Of a DNA stretch of 64,000 nucleotides, positions 10,359-20,614 are shown one piece after another; position 1 is the first letter of the stretch, and each line of letters opens with the position of its first letter. Below the pieces are notes generated by a model. The model saw only the letters and a list, made by a program, of their open reading frames with translations. It ran no database searches and had not been told where the DNA came from. The stretch spans positions 293,109,065 through 293,173,064 of the forward strand of contig JAVHZZ010000003.1 in the NCBI GenBank assembly GCA_036250195.1, read 5' to 3'. This DNA is from Mixophyes australis. Its lineage: Eukaryota > Chordata > Amphibia > Anura > Limnodynastidae. The translations under genes were made by a program, and so were the position numbers.

Positions 10359-12850
10359 ACCATCTCTTTCTTTTGTGCCTTTGGATACCCTTACAACCTT
10401 TATTTAAGCAACCTGTGACTATTTTATACTCTATCACTTTTTTATATTTGCTTGTTTTTTTTGTAGATTTAGAATCTGATTTTTCTCATTTTCTCTTCTT
10501 ACAATGTATATTTTATCAAATCTAGTAACCTTTTCTGTGTAAAATGGGCCACATTTTTTGCACGAAGCACATAAAGATAGAGCAACTTTAGTTTTACACT
10601 GTAATGTATTGTTGAACTGTTACGCATCTTCATCCCAACTTTAAATCTGTCCACACATTTTAAATCTGTCCCTTCCTTTGGTGTATCATGGTTTACCAAA
10701 CTGCAAAACTGAACCTTCCATCTGGATTTAGTCCTAACTGTAAATGAGCCCCTATTATGTGGACTGAATGTCATCCCATCAGAAAGTTTAACTATTCCTT
10801 GGTCATCTCCTCCAGAAACATTAAACTGGCTCTTCCTTCTACATCCCATCATTATCAATAGCATGCTTTAATATCTTATTTAATTGCATTTTCTAATTTC
10901 ATACAGCTGTGCACACAAATAAATATGGAATATAAAATACAATTGAAGGAAAAAACAATACATTTAGTCTTTAAATTATAAGAATAAATATTGATATTCT
11001 ATTAAGCAGTACAACATGGCAGCTTTCTCAAGAACTTGGCATTTGTCCAGTTATTCCGTAAATCAGAAGGCTATGTTTAGTCTTTTTGTTCTTATAAAGC
11101 TGAACAATGGATATAATGATTATACAATGAACATTAAATGAAGGTATGGATTACACTTTAAATCACATCTAAGCTAAATATTTTTAATGCAACATGCATG
11201 CATGCAATTAAAGACTAAATTTAATATAAACATTGCTATATTAAAAAGACGTCAAAGCAACCAAAACATTTTTCATCCCAATCAGTAGTTAGTAGTATAC
11301 TACAAATATTAAATTAATAAAATACATTAAGCTATGAATATATGATTCAGCATGAACACACATGAATTCTGATCAAAACTTAGCATTTCTATTCATTCAT
11401 ATGCAGAGCACATGTTCTCCATAAACTTAAGCTTATCACTTCAGAATTGTATTTTCCAAACAGTGCTCGTGTCATTTGAAAAGTTAAATTACTTTTTGAA
11501 AGTATAAAATTACTTTAATATGTACCAATCTTCATTTTTCATTTCACAGGTCCCTCTGCTTTAAGTTCAAGATTGAAGTCAGCAATACCATTATGCAGGA
11601 AACTAAAACACAAATATATCAAATCCATTTCTTAATAGAACTCTGCTGTATTTTTTTTCATTCATTGTCTGATTTCTGTTTTATAAAGTGTTCTTGTATA
11701 TAGCTGCAGTACACACTGTAAAGCACATTTAAATGAAGTATCTAGTGGTAACATCTAGAAATAAATATGAAAACTTTAGCATTCTGAATGAAAGCCTAAA
11801 ATAGGAAATCAGGTGATTGTATGCAATAACAATGTATATTTTATTTAATAAACCTCACATTTTCAAAATGAGGGTAATACATTTTTTCAAAAACAAACAT
11901 TTCTATTATGCTTTCCATTGAGTTAACCCATCATTTACAGTAAGCACTCATGAGCAGGGTCCAATTTACTCCTGTTTGTCTGTAAAGGACTTCTTTCCTT
12001 CTGTCTTTTCTGTACCCACCTTGATCGCATGTGCTTCATTGTATCATGCTTCTTGCGTGTTCTTCATGACACATGATTGCTATAAACTTTGCCTATTATG
12101 TCTTATATACAGTATTATGCTTCTTGGATGTTGGGAATTTCGTTTGTTGGTCCACTACTTCTTTGAAATATGCTCTGCTTCTCCACCGTGTGGTGCTGCA
12201 TCTTTTTGTTGTTTGCTAAATAAACAATAATAATAAATTGTATCTCTGTTTAAATTTTAGCATTACCCTGTGTTGCACATGACGAAAATAACAAACAATA
12301 TTGCAATTAATTAATCAACTCTTACAGCTTTCACTTTCAGTTTTTCATGGCTGAACCTTCTTTTACTTAAGTGGTGCTCATATGGGTCTTGTTACTAGTT
12401 ATTTTGCTATTGCTTTACTTTTTCCTTATAGTTTGTGTTTGATAACTACATTATTGGTCTATAAAAATTTCTATCTAGCTTAAGCTGTCTTGGTGGTAGC
12501 CCACTGTTTTGAGTACAAGAGTCTTGGTTCTGCTACATTTTTTGATGCTCTTGTTTTAAAAAAACTTGAAAGTACAGTTTAACTGGTTTAGTTTTTGAAA
12601 GGCCTCTGTTCACCTTTTTTAAACACAAGACTCAAATCTAGACAAGTATAAAAGTGCCCAATCCCAAAGCAATATAAGATTACGCAGAAACCTGGAGTTT
12701 ATGTGGTTAGTATTACATGTCCTGGGCACACCAGGGAAAACTTACAGCTCTTGGCATTAGACAAGAGCTTTATTTCACAAGGAGATGGAGCCCCAATGCA
12801 AGATGTGTGACTTTTGTCAGCACTGGGATGGAGGTGATGACTTTTGCAGT
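10359..12850. other. AT-rich intergenic sequence, no gene recognised
   Basis: About 2.5 kb of AT-rich DNA. The longest open frame is a 121-codon minus-strand frame at 10499-10864 without family signature. No terminal repeats, tandem arrays or RNA genes were evident. Confidence 0.5.
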
Positions 12851-12869
12851 TCCTTATTGTACTAGGTTA

Positions 12870-13402
12870 GTGTCACAGTGCTGGCAGTTCCCAGTAAAGA
12901 ACCACTTGGCTGGGGTAGCTATCAGACACACACCACATTCGGCCAAGCCACTTATTCTTGAGATAAGTGGTAGTGAGATATGAGCTGAAGTCAAAGGATT
13001 GCTGAAGATAGTATAGTGATGGACAAAGCCAAGATCAAGGGACTGGAGATGATAGAATAGTGTGGGATGAAGCCGAGGTCAAATAATTGGAGAAAGTAGA
13101 ATCGTGATGAACAGTCCAACAAAATAAGTCTTCTTAAAAGAACAAGCAAAGAGAGATAATTGGTATAATTGAAGAACTTATAAAGGCTACAAACAGGTGA
13201 GATGAATTGTTCTGATTAACAAACTTTTCACTAAAGAGCTGATTACAGAGTAGGGAAAGCTATGTAGTAGTCCAGGCAAGGTGATTAGCTAGATTGCTGT
13301 TCTTAGGAGTGTGCTGATTACAGGAATTGAGAAAAGGTGTTATAGCTTTATTGTAAATATTTATCTGACAGCTGTCTTCTGGAACTAGTGTGTGAATCCT
13401 CA
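12870..13402 (-). repeat. 3' LTR of gypsy B
   Basis: Matches 23540-24579 once the 510-bp insertion there is removed. Shared blocks include AACCACTTGGCTGG (TGGCTGGTGTAG in the other), TATCAGACACACAC, CTTATAAAGGCTACAAAC with AGGTGAGATGAATTG, and GACAGCT..TCTGG then TGTGAATCCTCA. On the minus strand it begins TGAGGATTCAC at 13402. The low-coordinate boundary is approximate. Confidence 0.72.
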
Positions 13403-13444
13403 GTTGGGAAATGCCAACCCCTAATCTGCTCTTGAGAGGTCAGA

Positions 13445-16098
13445 TTGGGGACATTGAAACCCTCCTCTATTTCTGGTACCTGCTCCATTTATGTTTCCGT
13501 ACAGTTTGCTTCTATCAAGTTTAACTCCTCAGCCTTATTAGCCTCCGGAGCAGCTGGAAACTTCATTTTATATTCCTTGGTCTTTCGGTGGTCTTTGCCT
13601 ACAGTATCTTTGAAGATTCCCATTATCATTACTGTCATTGATGGTTCTCGGCTCCCTAATGGGACCATTTATAAATAAATGAAACCAGTCACCCTTCGAG
13701 TGGAGCACTGCACTCTGAACAGATCTCGTTCCTTGTATTGCCTCAAACTACTACACCCATGATCCTCGGGTTACCGTGGCTTCAACGACACTCTCCACAT
13801 GTATATTGGAACTCTTCTCAAGTTCTGGCTTGGGGTCCCTCCTGCCACTCTCATTGTCTGGCTCAGGTCAAACCACTTCATGTGTCTACGGTGTCAACAA
13901 GCTGTCCTCCTCCAGCATTACCTTCTCAATACTCCTCGTTTTCTGCCGTCTTTGACAAGGGATGCTTCGAGCTTCTCCCGCCTGATCGCCCCTGGGATTG
14001 TCCGATTGATCTCTTTCCGGACAAGACTCTCCCCAAGGGACGTGTTTATCTTCTCTCCCTGCCAGAGACACAAGCCATATCCACCTACATTTGGGAGAGC
14101 CTACAATGTGGATTAATTCAGCCTTCTACCTCCCCTGCTGGGGTAGGCATATTTAAAAAAAAAAAAAAAGATGGGACCCTAAAACCTTGTATAGACTACT
14201 GCGGCTTGAATTCCATCACTGTAAAGAATCACTATCCTATCCCCCTGATCACAGAACTGTTTGTTAGGATTAAAGGTGCTAAGATTTTCACTAAATTGGA
14301 CTTGCAAGGGGCTTACAATCTCATCAGGATCCGAGCAGGCGATGAGTGGAAGACCGCCTTTAACACCTGGGGCGGTCATTATTAGTATCTTGTCATGCCT
14401 TTCGGACTATGTAATGCCCCCCCTGTTTTCCAAAGTTAAGTCAACAAAATTTTCAGAGATTTGCCCTATTCCTGCATAGTAGTATATCCCAATGTCATCT
14501 TGATTTTTTCTAAAGATCTCAATTCCCACCATCTACATGTCTCCAAAGTTCTATCCAGACTCCGCAAGAATCACCTCTTTTGAAAACTGGAGAAATGTTC
14601 TTTCATTCCTGGGTTACATTGTTTCCGGCAGCGGCTACAGATAGATCCCGAGAAGATTGGCCACTACCATCTGGCCTCAAGGCTATCCAGCGTTTTCTAG
14701 GTTTTGCCAATTATTATAGACAATTTATCCAAAGATATTTACCATTATCACTCCAATTACAGCTTTCACTCACAAAGGAGCCAATACCAAGGTTTGGTCC
14801 TCGCAGGCCTTCACCTTTCTCAAAGGGGCTTTCTGTTCAGCTCACATCCTTAGACAACCGGATGACTCTCTACCTTTTTTCTTCGAGGTTGATGACTATG
14901 CAGAGGGCATTGGAGTAGTACTCTCCCAAAAACCCAACTCCAATAAATTCCTGCCTTGTGCTTTCTATTCTCGCAAATTTCTTCCTGCAGAATGCAACTC
15001 CACCATCGGGGACAAGGAGTTACTCACCTTGAAAATGGCACTCTCTGAGTAGCGCTACCTTCTGGAAGGACCTCGGTTTCCTGTTGCCATCTTCACGGAC
15101 CATAAGAATCTCTTATACTTGCAAACCGCCCAGTGCCTTAATCCTTGCCAAGCTTACTGGTCACTATTCTTTCTTTTGATCACCGTGTGACTTAAAAAGC
15201 TGGCTGCATGAATAAAAAGGCAGATGCTCTTTCAAGAACTTTCTCCACTCAGAAATATGACCAAGTTCCGGAACATCCCATCTTGGATACCAAGTTTCTA
15301 CTTTCGTCAACTATGTCCTCTAGTCCTGTTCCACCTTCAGGTAAGACTTTTGTTCCTCTTCATCTCTGGAAGAAGCTTCTACACTGGTTCCATGCATCCC
15401 GCTTCTCACACTGGCTTCCTCAAATCATTGGAGATCATCTCACAAGACTATTGGTGGCCTACCCTTTGCTCCGATGTAAAATAATTTGTTGCTGCCTGTA
15501 CCAACTGTGCTCAACATAAATCCTCCCATAAACTTCCCACTGGTTCCCTTTAGCCTCTACTCGTGCCAACTAAACCATGGACACACATCAGTATGGATTT
15601 TGTAAGACCTTCCACCCAGTTAAGGCTTCAATACTATCTGGGTTATTGTAGACTGCTTATCTAAGATGGTACATTTCATTCCCTTAGTTGATTTGCCTTC
15701 TTCTTCAGTTCTGGCACAGCATTTTATAAATGGATGCGTATCGGACGACGGAGTCCAATTTGTCTGCAAGTTCTGGCGAGCACAATGCAAGGAACTCAAG
15801 ATTTAATTAAATCTCTCCTCATCATATCATACACAATCTAATGACCAGACAAAGAGAGTGAATTTTTTACTCTGCCAATCAAGATAACTGGTCCGAATTC
15901 CTACCCTGGGCTGTGTTCGTCCACAACAATCTGTTTCACGAATCTACATCTTCAACTCCATTCTTCATTATCTATGGGTTACACCCCTCTCTACCCAAAT
16001 TCTCAGCCATCCCTCCCAACCAAGTTCCTGCTGTAGACATTCTCCAGCATGATTTCTCGTCCATCTGGTTGTTACCTCGCTTAGGAGAACGTCAGAGC
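13445..16098 (+). pseudogene. Gypsy C protease-RT-RNase H-integrase, degenerate
   Basis: 13445-13678 is the protease, with ASGAAGNFI in place of the usual D-S-G active site, and 13738-13960 is its C-terminal part (MILGLPWLQRHSP). 13961-14640 is RT (WDCPIDLFPDK, FTKLDLQGAYN, the FGLCNAP box) with stops at 14383 and beyond; the YLDD box is mutated. 14680-15230 is RT thumb and RNase H (FLGFANYYRQF, ADALSRTF). 15230-16098 is integrase (MDFVR, SDDGVQFVCKFWRA, AVFVHNNLFHES). A poly-A run at 14155-14168 sits in frame. Many stops and frameshifts rule out function. Confidence 0.85.
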
Positions 16099-16419
16099 GT
16101 TATAAATAGTGGTGTGCACCGGTCACTTTTAGTGTTTTGTGTTTTGGGTTCTGATTAGCTTGAGGTTTTGGGTTCTGATTTGTTTTGCCAAAACACCCGA
16201 CGAAAGGTTTTGGTTCTGATTTAGGGTTTTGGGTTCTGATTTATTTTTAAAAAAGCATAAAAAGTGCTAAAATCCAGTTTTGTTTTTTTTTTTTCACTCC
16301 TACACTATTATTAACCTCAATATCATTCAATAACAATCATTTCCACTAATTTCCAGTCTATTCAGAACACCTCACACCTCACAATATTGTTTTTAGTCCA
16401 AAACATTGCACCGAGGTAG

Positions 16420-16940
16420 CTGGATGTCTAAGCTAAGCGACACAAGTGGGCGGCACAAACACGTGGCCCATCGTAGATGGCTGTGTAGGCTTGAATGGCC
16501 TTTTTCTGCTCCTCCATCCTCTGCAGCATATAGAGGGTGGAGTTCTAGCGCGTCACTACCTCTTGTTTTCATTGATGACAGGGCATTTTCATTATTTTTT
16601 TATTTGGCAGCAACAGTGAACGTAATTTAATTACTTTAATATTTGATACGAAGCTTTCTGGACTGCGTAGTGGAGTCGCCCCGGTACCCAATTTGGTACC
16701 GGGGCCACAATACCTCCTCCAACTGGTCTGAATTCCACTGCACAGATGGCTGCTCCTACATCCTTTGCAGCATATAGAGGGTGGAGTTCTAGCGCATCAC
16801 TACCTCTTGTTTTCGATGATGAAAGGGAATTTTCAAGATTTTTTTATTTGGCAGCAACAGTGAACGTAGTTTAATATCTGATACGCAGCTATCTGGAATT
16901 TGGTACCGGGGCCACAATACCTCCTCCAACTGGTCTGAAT
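16420..16940 (-). repeat. Tandem duplication of about 208 bp holding hAT transposase remnant
   Basis: Blocks at about 16508-16640 and 16745-16870 are near-identical (CAGCATATAGAGGGTGGAG, CACTACCTCTTGTTTTC, TTTGGCAGCAACAGTGAACG), and TTGGTACCGGGGCCACAATA recurs at about 16691 and 16900. On the minus strand the first copy encodes STLYMLQRMEEQKKAIQAY, the same hAT segment as at 7640-8760. So the only catalytic-region remnant of this element is partly duplicated. Confidence 0.8.
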
Positions 16941-17107
16941 TCCACTGCACAGATGGCGGACACGAGATGCACGTCTAACACCAACATAGCTGTTACAGCC
17001 GCAGTTATCCGCTTTGCAATAGGGTGACTACAGTCGTACTTACTGCTCATGGCAAACGACTGTTGGACGGTCAACTGTTTGTTGAAAGACGTAGCGTTCT
17101 TACGACT

Positions 17108-17617
17108 TCACCTCTGGGAAGATGACCGACTACCAGCAGCAACAGCAGCAGTGGCAGTAGTAGGCGTACCGCTGCAGGATTCCTCGGATGAATCCCGGAT
17201 TGAAGAGGACTCAGTCTGGCTGGTGACATGGCCTGCAGGACTAAATCTGATGGAGATCGTGGAGGAAGTTGATGAGGAGGGTGTTGGTGGTGTGTATCCA
17301 ACAGGACCAAGGGATTTAGGTGTCCTTGGACTGATGACGGTCCTAGCCCCAGTTCCTGAACTAATCACTGAACTATAAAGGTCATTCAGGTGATGTATAA
17401 GGGAGGATGTCCCTAGTTGGCCAAGATCCTTACCCCTGCTTATTTGAGCTTTACATAAGCTACATATGGCCATACATTTGTTGTCCGGATTGGGATAAAA
17501 ATAACTGCAGACCGAAGAGGTGCATTTTTTGGTCTTCTGACCAGGCATGACGATGGGCTTTTTCATCCCATGGACATCAACTGTTTCCCCCCCTGGTGCC
17601 TCATTTAAAATAACCAC
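17108..17617 (-). CDS. BED-type zinc finger protein of hAT element
   Basis: An open frame of 169 codons. Residues about 35-80 have a BED-finger layout: an aromatic stretch (SYFYPNPDN), CSLCK as the C-x2-C pair, then SSLIHHLND supplying the histidines. BED fingers are the DNA-binding N-terminal domain of hAT transposases. The remainder is serine/threonine- and proline-rich (TPPTPSSSTSSTIS) and likely unstructured. The frame ends just before the region where the catalytic domain should lie, which is deleted. It may be only the truncated N-terminal part, with no evidence of use. Confidence 0.6.
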   Translation of the reverse strand: MVILNEAPGGETVDVHGMKKPIVMPGQKTKKCTSSVCSYFYPNPDNKCMAICSLCKAQISRGKDLGQLGTSSLIHHLNDLYSSVISSGTGARTVISPRTPKSLGPVGYTPPTPSSSTSSTISIRFSPAGHVTSQTESSSIRDSSEESCSGTPTTATAAVAAGSRSSSQR

Positions 17618-17882
17618 ATCAGCATCCGCCTCGTCAAGTTCCTCCTCAGCGCCAGCTTAATCAATAGCCTCCTCCCAGTGTACAACATTGACACCTTGAT
17701 TGTCCAAATCTGGATCTACACTGTGGGTGATCCTTCCAACATATGCAGAGGGTGTGCTGCAAATGGTGGATGGAGTCACCTCTTCCCGTACAGTGATGAG
17801 AAGGTCAGGCTTCGCAAACCACCAACACCCTTGGACTCGCTTTGGGGATTTGTGATGTCATCTGTTTAGAAGGCAGAGTTGT

Positions 17883-18392
17883 TTACTGTGTTGTTGTTGC
17901 TGACAGCATAACTCTCTTAAATTTTTTGGAGGGGGGGGGAGGAGGAGGGCTTAGATCCTTGGGTGAAGCTGAACCACTAGTCCTGAACACGGGCCAGGGC
18001 TTAAGCCGTTCCTTGCCACTCCGTGTCGTAAATGGCATATTGACAAATTTTCGTTGCTCCTCTGATGTTTTTAATTTCCTTTTTTTGCTAATTTTAGTGA
18101 ACTTTGGGTTTTTGGATTTTACATGCCCTCTACTATCACATTGGGCATCCGCCTTGGCAGACGACGTTGATGGCATTTCATTGTCTATGTTATGACTAGT
18201 GGCAGCGGGTTCAGCATTAGAAGGAAGTGGGTATTGATCTTTCCCTACTTTATCCTCCAAATTTTGGTACTCCATTATATGCAGCAGACGTTGTATTACA
18301 GTAATATTTTTTAAATACTGCTGGAACAGTGAACAATTTTTTATAGATTGCAGTATTAATGTTTCTGGACTGTAAGAAAGAACAGTGAACAA
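17883..18392 (-). CDS. Unrecognised open frame upstream in the hAT element
   Basis: 169 codons on the minus strand, upstream of the BED frame in the element's own orientation. The first part is encoded by one end of the 58-bp tandem array, so the start is suspect. The middle has SNAEPAATSHNIDNEMPSTSS, a polar stretch, then lysine-rich KISKKRKLK and a run of prolines (LSPPPPPPSKKFKRV) with basic residues, resembling nuclear localisation signals. No family was recognised. It could be an upstream exon of the transposase gene. Confidence 0.4.
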   Translation of the reverse strand: MFTVLSYSPETLILQSIKNCSLFQQYLKNITVIQRLLHIMEYQNLEDKVGKDQYPLPSNAEPAATSHNIDNEMPSTSSAKADAQCDSRGHVKSKNPKFTKISKKRKLKTSEEQRKFVNMPFTTRSGKERLKPWPVFRTSGSASPKDLSPPPPPPSKKFKRVMLSATTTQ

Positions 18393-18785
18393 TTTTTAAT
18401 AGATTGCAGTATATTAATGTTTCTGGACTGCAAGAAAGAACAGTGAACAATTTTTAATAGATTGCAGTATATTAATGTTTCTGGACTGCAAGAAAGAACA
18501 GTGAACAATTTTTAATAGATTGCAGTATATTAATGTTTCTGGACTGCAAGAAAGAACAGTGAACAATTTTTAATAGATTGCAGTATATTAATGTTTCTGG
18601 ACTGCAAGAAAGAACAGTGAACAATTTTTAATAGATTGCAGTATATTAATGTTTCTGGACTGCAAGAAAGAACAGTGAACAATTTTTAATAGATTGCAGG
18701 ATATTAATGTTTCTGGACTGCAAGAAAGAACAGTGACAATTTTTTAATAGATTGCAGTATTAATGTGTCTGGACTGCAAGAATTT
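18323..18785. repeat. 58-bp tandem repeat array, about 8 copies
   Basis: The motif AACAGTGAACAATTTTT recurs every 58 bp (18323, 18381, 18439, 18497, 18555 and on), joined by AGATTGCAGTATATTAATG and TTTCTGGACTGCAAGAAAG. Copies are nearly identical except at the ends. A T/A-rich stretch (18780-18900) and the 39-bp array follow. The array is internal to the hAT element. Confidence 0.92.
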
Positions 18786-18924
18786 TTTTTATACTTTTTT
18801 GAATTTTTTTTTATATTTTTTTTTAATGATTTTTGTATAATTTTTTTTTTTTTTATTTGTTTTAATTTTTTTGAAGATTTTTTAATACTTTTAAAATAAC
18901 TATGCACTTTGCAGAACAAAGCAC

Positions 18925-19090
18925 AGGACAAAAGCACAACTGTACTCAGCAGCACAGAGCACAGGACAAAAGCACCACTGGACTCAGCAAGGACAGAGCA
19001 CTGGACTGATGCACCACTGGACTCAGCAAGGACAGAGCACTGGACTGATGCACCAATGGACTCAGCAAGGACAGAGCACTAGACACAAGT
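18925..19090. repeat. 39-bp tandem repeat array, about 4 copies
   Basis: GCACCACTGGACTCAGCAAG with GACAGAGCACTGGACTGAT recurs at 18972, 19011 and 19050 (39-bp period), with a more diverged copy upstream. It lies between the 58-bp array and the CpG-rich right end of the hAT element. Confidence 0.88.
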
Positions 19091-19170
19091 AAAGAGCACC
19101 ACTACACTATACACACTCCCTCTTCCCTGATGTCAGGCAAAATGAAGATGGCGGCCGCAAGGAGAGTATT

Positions 19171-19218
19171 TATGACATCCTAGTCTCGCGAGATCCGACG
19201 CGAGACTTGGATGTCATA
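19171..19218. promoter_or_regulatory. Long imperfect palindrome with TCTCGCGAGA motif
   Basis: TATGACATCC-TA-GTCTCGCG and CGCGAGAC-TT-GGATGTCATA are inverted arms around a short spacer. TCTCGCGAGA at 19184-19193 is itself palindromic and is a known vertebrate promoter element. It lies in CpG-rich DNA (ATGGCGGCCGC just upstream) at the end from which the minus-strand hAT gene would be transcribed, so a promoter role for the transposon is a reasonable inference. Confidence 0.55.
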
Positions 19219-19343
19219 GCCTCGGTTTGGCTTCGTTTGGCGCCCCGGAAGTTCCTGAACAGTGCTCGGATACCTGTCGGATCCGCACTGTTCGGGTGGG
19301 CTCCGATTAGCGGAATCCAAGCCCACTCATCCTTAGTTATAAA

Positions 19344-19836
19344 TGCTTTGTGGATAAGAGGCGACGGGTGGTTCCTGCAATCAAAGTGGGAGACAGGTTA
19401 TGGCTCTCTACCCGGAACATCCGTCTTAAAGTACCGTCCATGAAATATGCTCCACGTTTCATCGGTCCTTACAAACTCCTACAAGTGATTAACCCTGTCT
19501 GTTTCAAACTACAAATTCCTCCATCTCTCCGTATCTTCAATAGATTTCATGCCTCTCTTCTAAAACCACTCATCATCAACAGATTCTCTTCTGTTTCTCC
19601 TATGCCTCTTTCACCCAAGCTTCTACATGAAGAGTAGTTCGAGATCACCCAGATTCTGGATGCCAAAAAAACTTGGAACAAGATTAAATACCTAGTGGAT
19701 TGGAAAGACTTTGGACCCGAAGAACGGTCATGGGTCAATGCTTCAGATATTCATGCTCCGGCTCTTTTACAGAAATTCCACTCTACAATTCTTCAGAAGA
19801 ACTCTCCTAGGTGTCCAGTGGCCACCTTTAAAAGGG
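19344..19836 (+). pseudogene. Gypsy C integrase C-terminus and chromodomain
   Basis: Continues the gypsy C integrase after the hAT insertion: DKRRRVVPAIKVGDRLWLS, the KYAPRFIGPYK region and HASLLKPLIINRFS. A TAG near 19636 interrupts, then FEITQILDAK and YLVDWKDFGPEERSW give the chromodomain. It ends in the polypurine tract before the 3' LTR at 19843. Close in sequence to the same part of gypsy A. Confidence 0.88.
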
Positions 19837-19842
19837 GGGTAC

Positions 19843-20614
19843 AATCACATATCGCCCCTATATAAGGGGCTCAATACTCTCACCTGGCAAATGTGGGGAT
19901 CCCCACGAGCGCCGGGCGCAGAGTCCGTCCGATGGCGGCGGCAATCTTTATTCTGGGTCTGAGCAGGCGCAGATCCGTCCTATCATATAGAACTCCTTTC
20001 CTCTGCTCCCATTCATCCAGCATGTCATTACCTCACTATTTAAGGCACCTGGGCCAACACTCTGTTGCCTGTTCTTTGCATGTCCGATCTGACTGTGTGA
20101 AGACTTAGCTCCCTGGCTCCAGCTTAACTGTTCCCGTATCTCTGCATAACTGACTCAGCTCTGCTCATTCCTGGATATCAACTCACAGAGTTACCATCCT
20201 TTCCAGCACCTCAGCTCATCTGCTCCAGTGTGATTAATCTACAGTTCTCAGCTCACAAAGCTCTCTTACCTGTTCCTGTATCTCTGCATGACTGACTCAG
20301 CTCTGCTCATTCCTGGATATCAACTCACAGAGTTACCATCCTTTCCAGCTCCTCTGATCTGCTGCTCCAGTGTGTCTAATCTACTGTACTCAGCTCACAG
20401 ACCCCTCCTACCGGTTTCTGTATTTCTGCATGTCTGACTCAACTCTGCTCATTCCTGGATATCAGCTCACTGAGTCTACCATCCTTTCCAGCATCTCAGA
20501 TCAGCTGTTTCGTATGACTAATCTTCAGATATCAACTCACAGAGTCCCCCTACCTGTTCCTGTATTTCTGCATGACAAACTCTGGAACCATATTCCCTGC
20601 CGTGAATCGTGACA
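19843..20614 (+). repeat. 3' LTR of gypsy C with 142-bp tandem repeats
   Basis: Starts after AAAAGGGGGG-TAC and ends GTGACA at 20614, where gypsy B integrase sequence resumes. The 5' terminal TG has mutated to AA. Ten bases in, GCCCCT-ATATA-AGGGGC forms a hairpin around a TATA-like core; a more conventionally placed TATTTAAGG lies near 20037. CTGACTCAGCTCTGCTCATT with TCCTGGATATCAACTCACAG recurs at 20150, 20292 and 20434 (142-bp period). Confidence 0.85.

Larger units (their letters stand above)
16107..19335 (-). mobile_element. hAT transposon with 8-bp target duplication, inside gypsy C
   Basis: Flanked by GTTATAAA at 16099-16106 and again at 19336-19343, within the codons of the gypsy C integrase, which resumes in the correct place after it. 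Ends read TAGTGGTG and, on the other strand, TAAGGATG, fitting the loose hAT end pattern. The 3229-bp element has a BED-finger frame and a second frame on the minus strand, a duplicated remnant of the transposase C-terminal part, two tandem arrays, and a CpG-rich palindrome near the right end. The catalytic domain is mostly deleted, so it is non-autonomous now. Confidence 0.88.
13445..20614 (+). mobile_element. Ty3/gypsy element C (plus), 5'-truncated, inside gypsy B
   Basis: Begins in the protease domain near 13455 with no gag or 5' LTR and runs through a heavily mutated pol to a complete-looking 3' LTR ending GTGACA at 20614. It is closely related in sequence order to gypsy A (same polypurine tract, same WDCPIDLFPDK and chromodomain segments) but has a different LTR. 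Its integrase is split by a hAT element at 16107-19335. The left junction with the gypsy B LTR at about 13403-13455 is a deletion, not a clean insertion end. Confidence 0.85.

Noticed and set aside
10499..10864. 121-codon minus-strand open frame
   Set aside because: No family signature, odd composition and no neighbouring gene structure; in a 2.5-kb AT-rich stretch such a frame can arise by chance.
18323..18785. Regularly spaced repeats resembling a CRISPR array
   Set aside because: Units are contiguous 58-bp tandem copies without unique spacers, inside a hAT transposon of a vertebrate-type genome.
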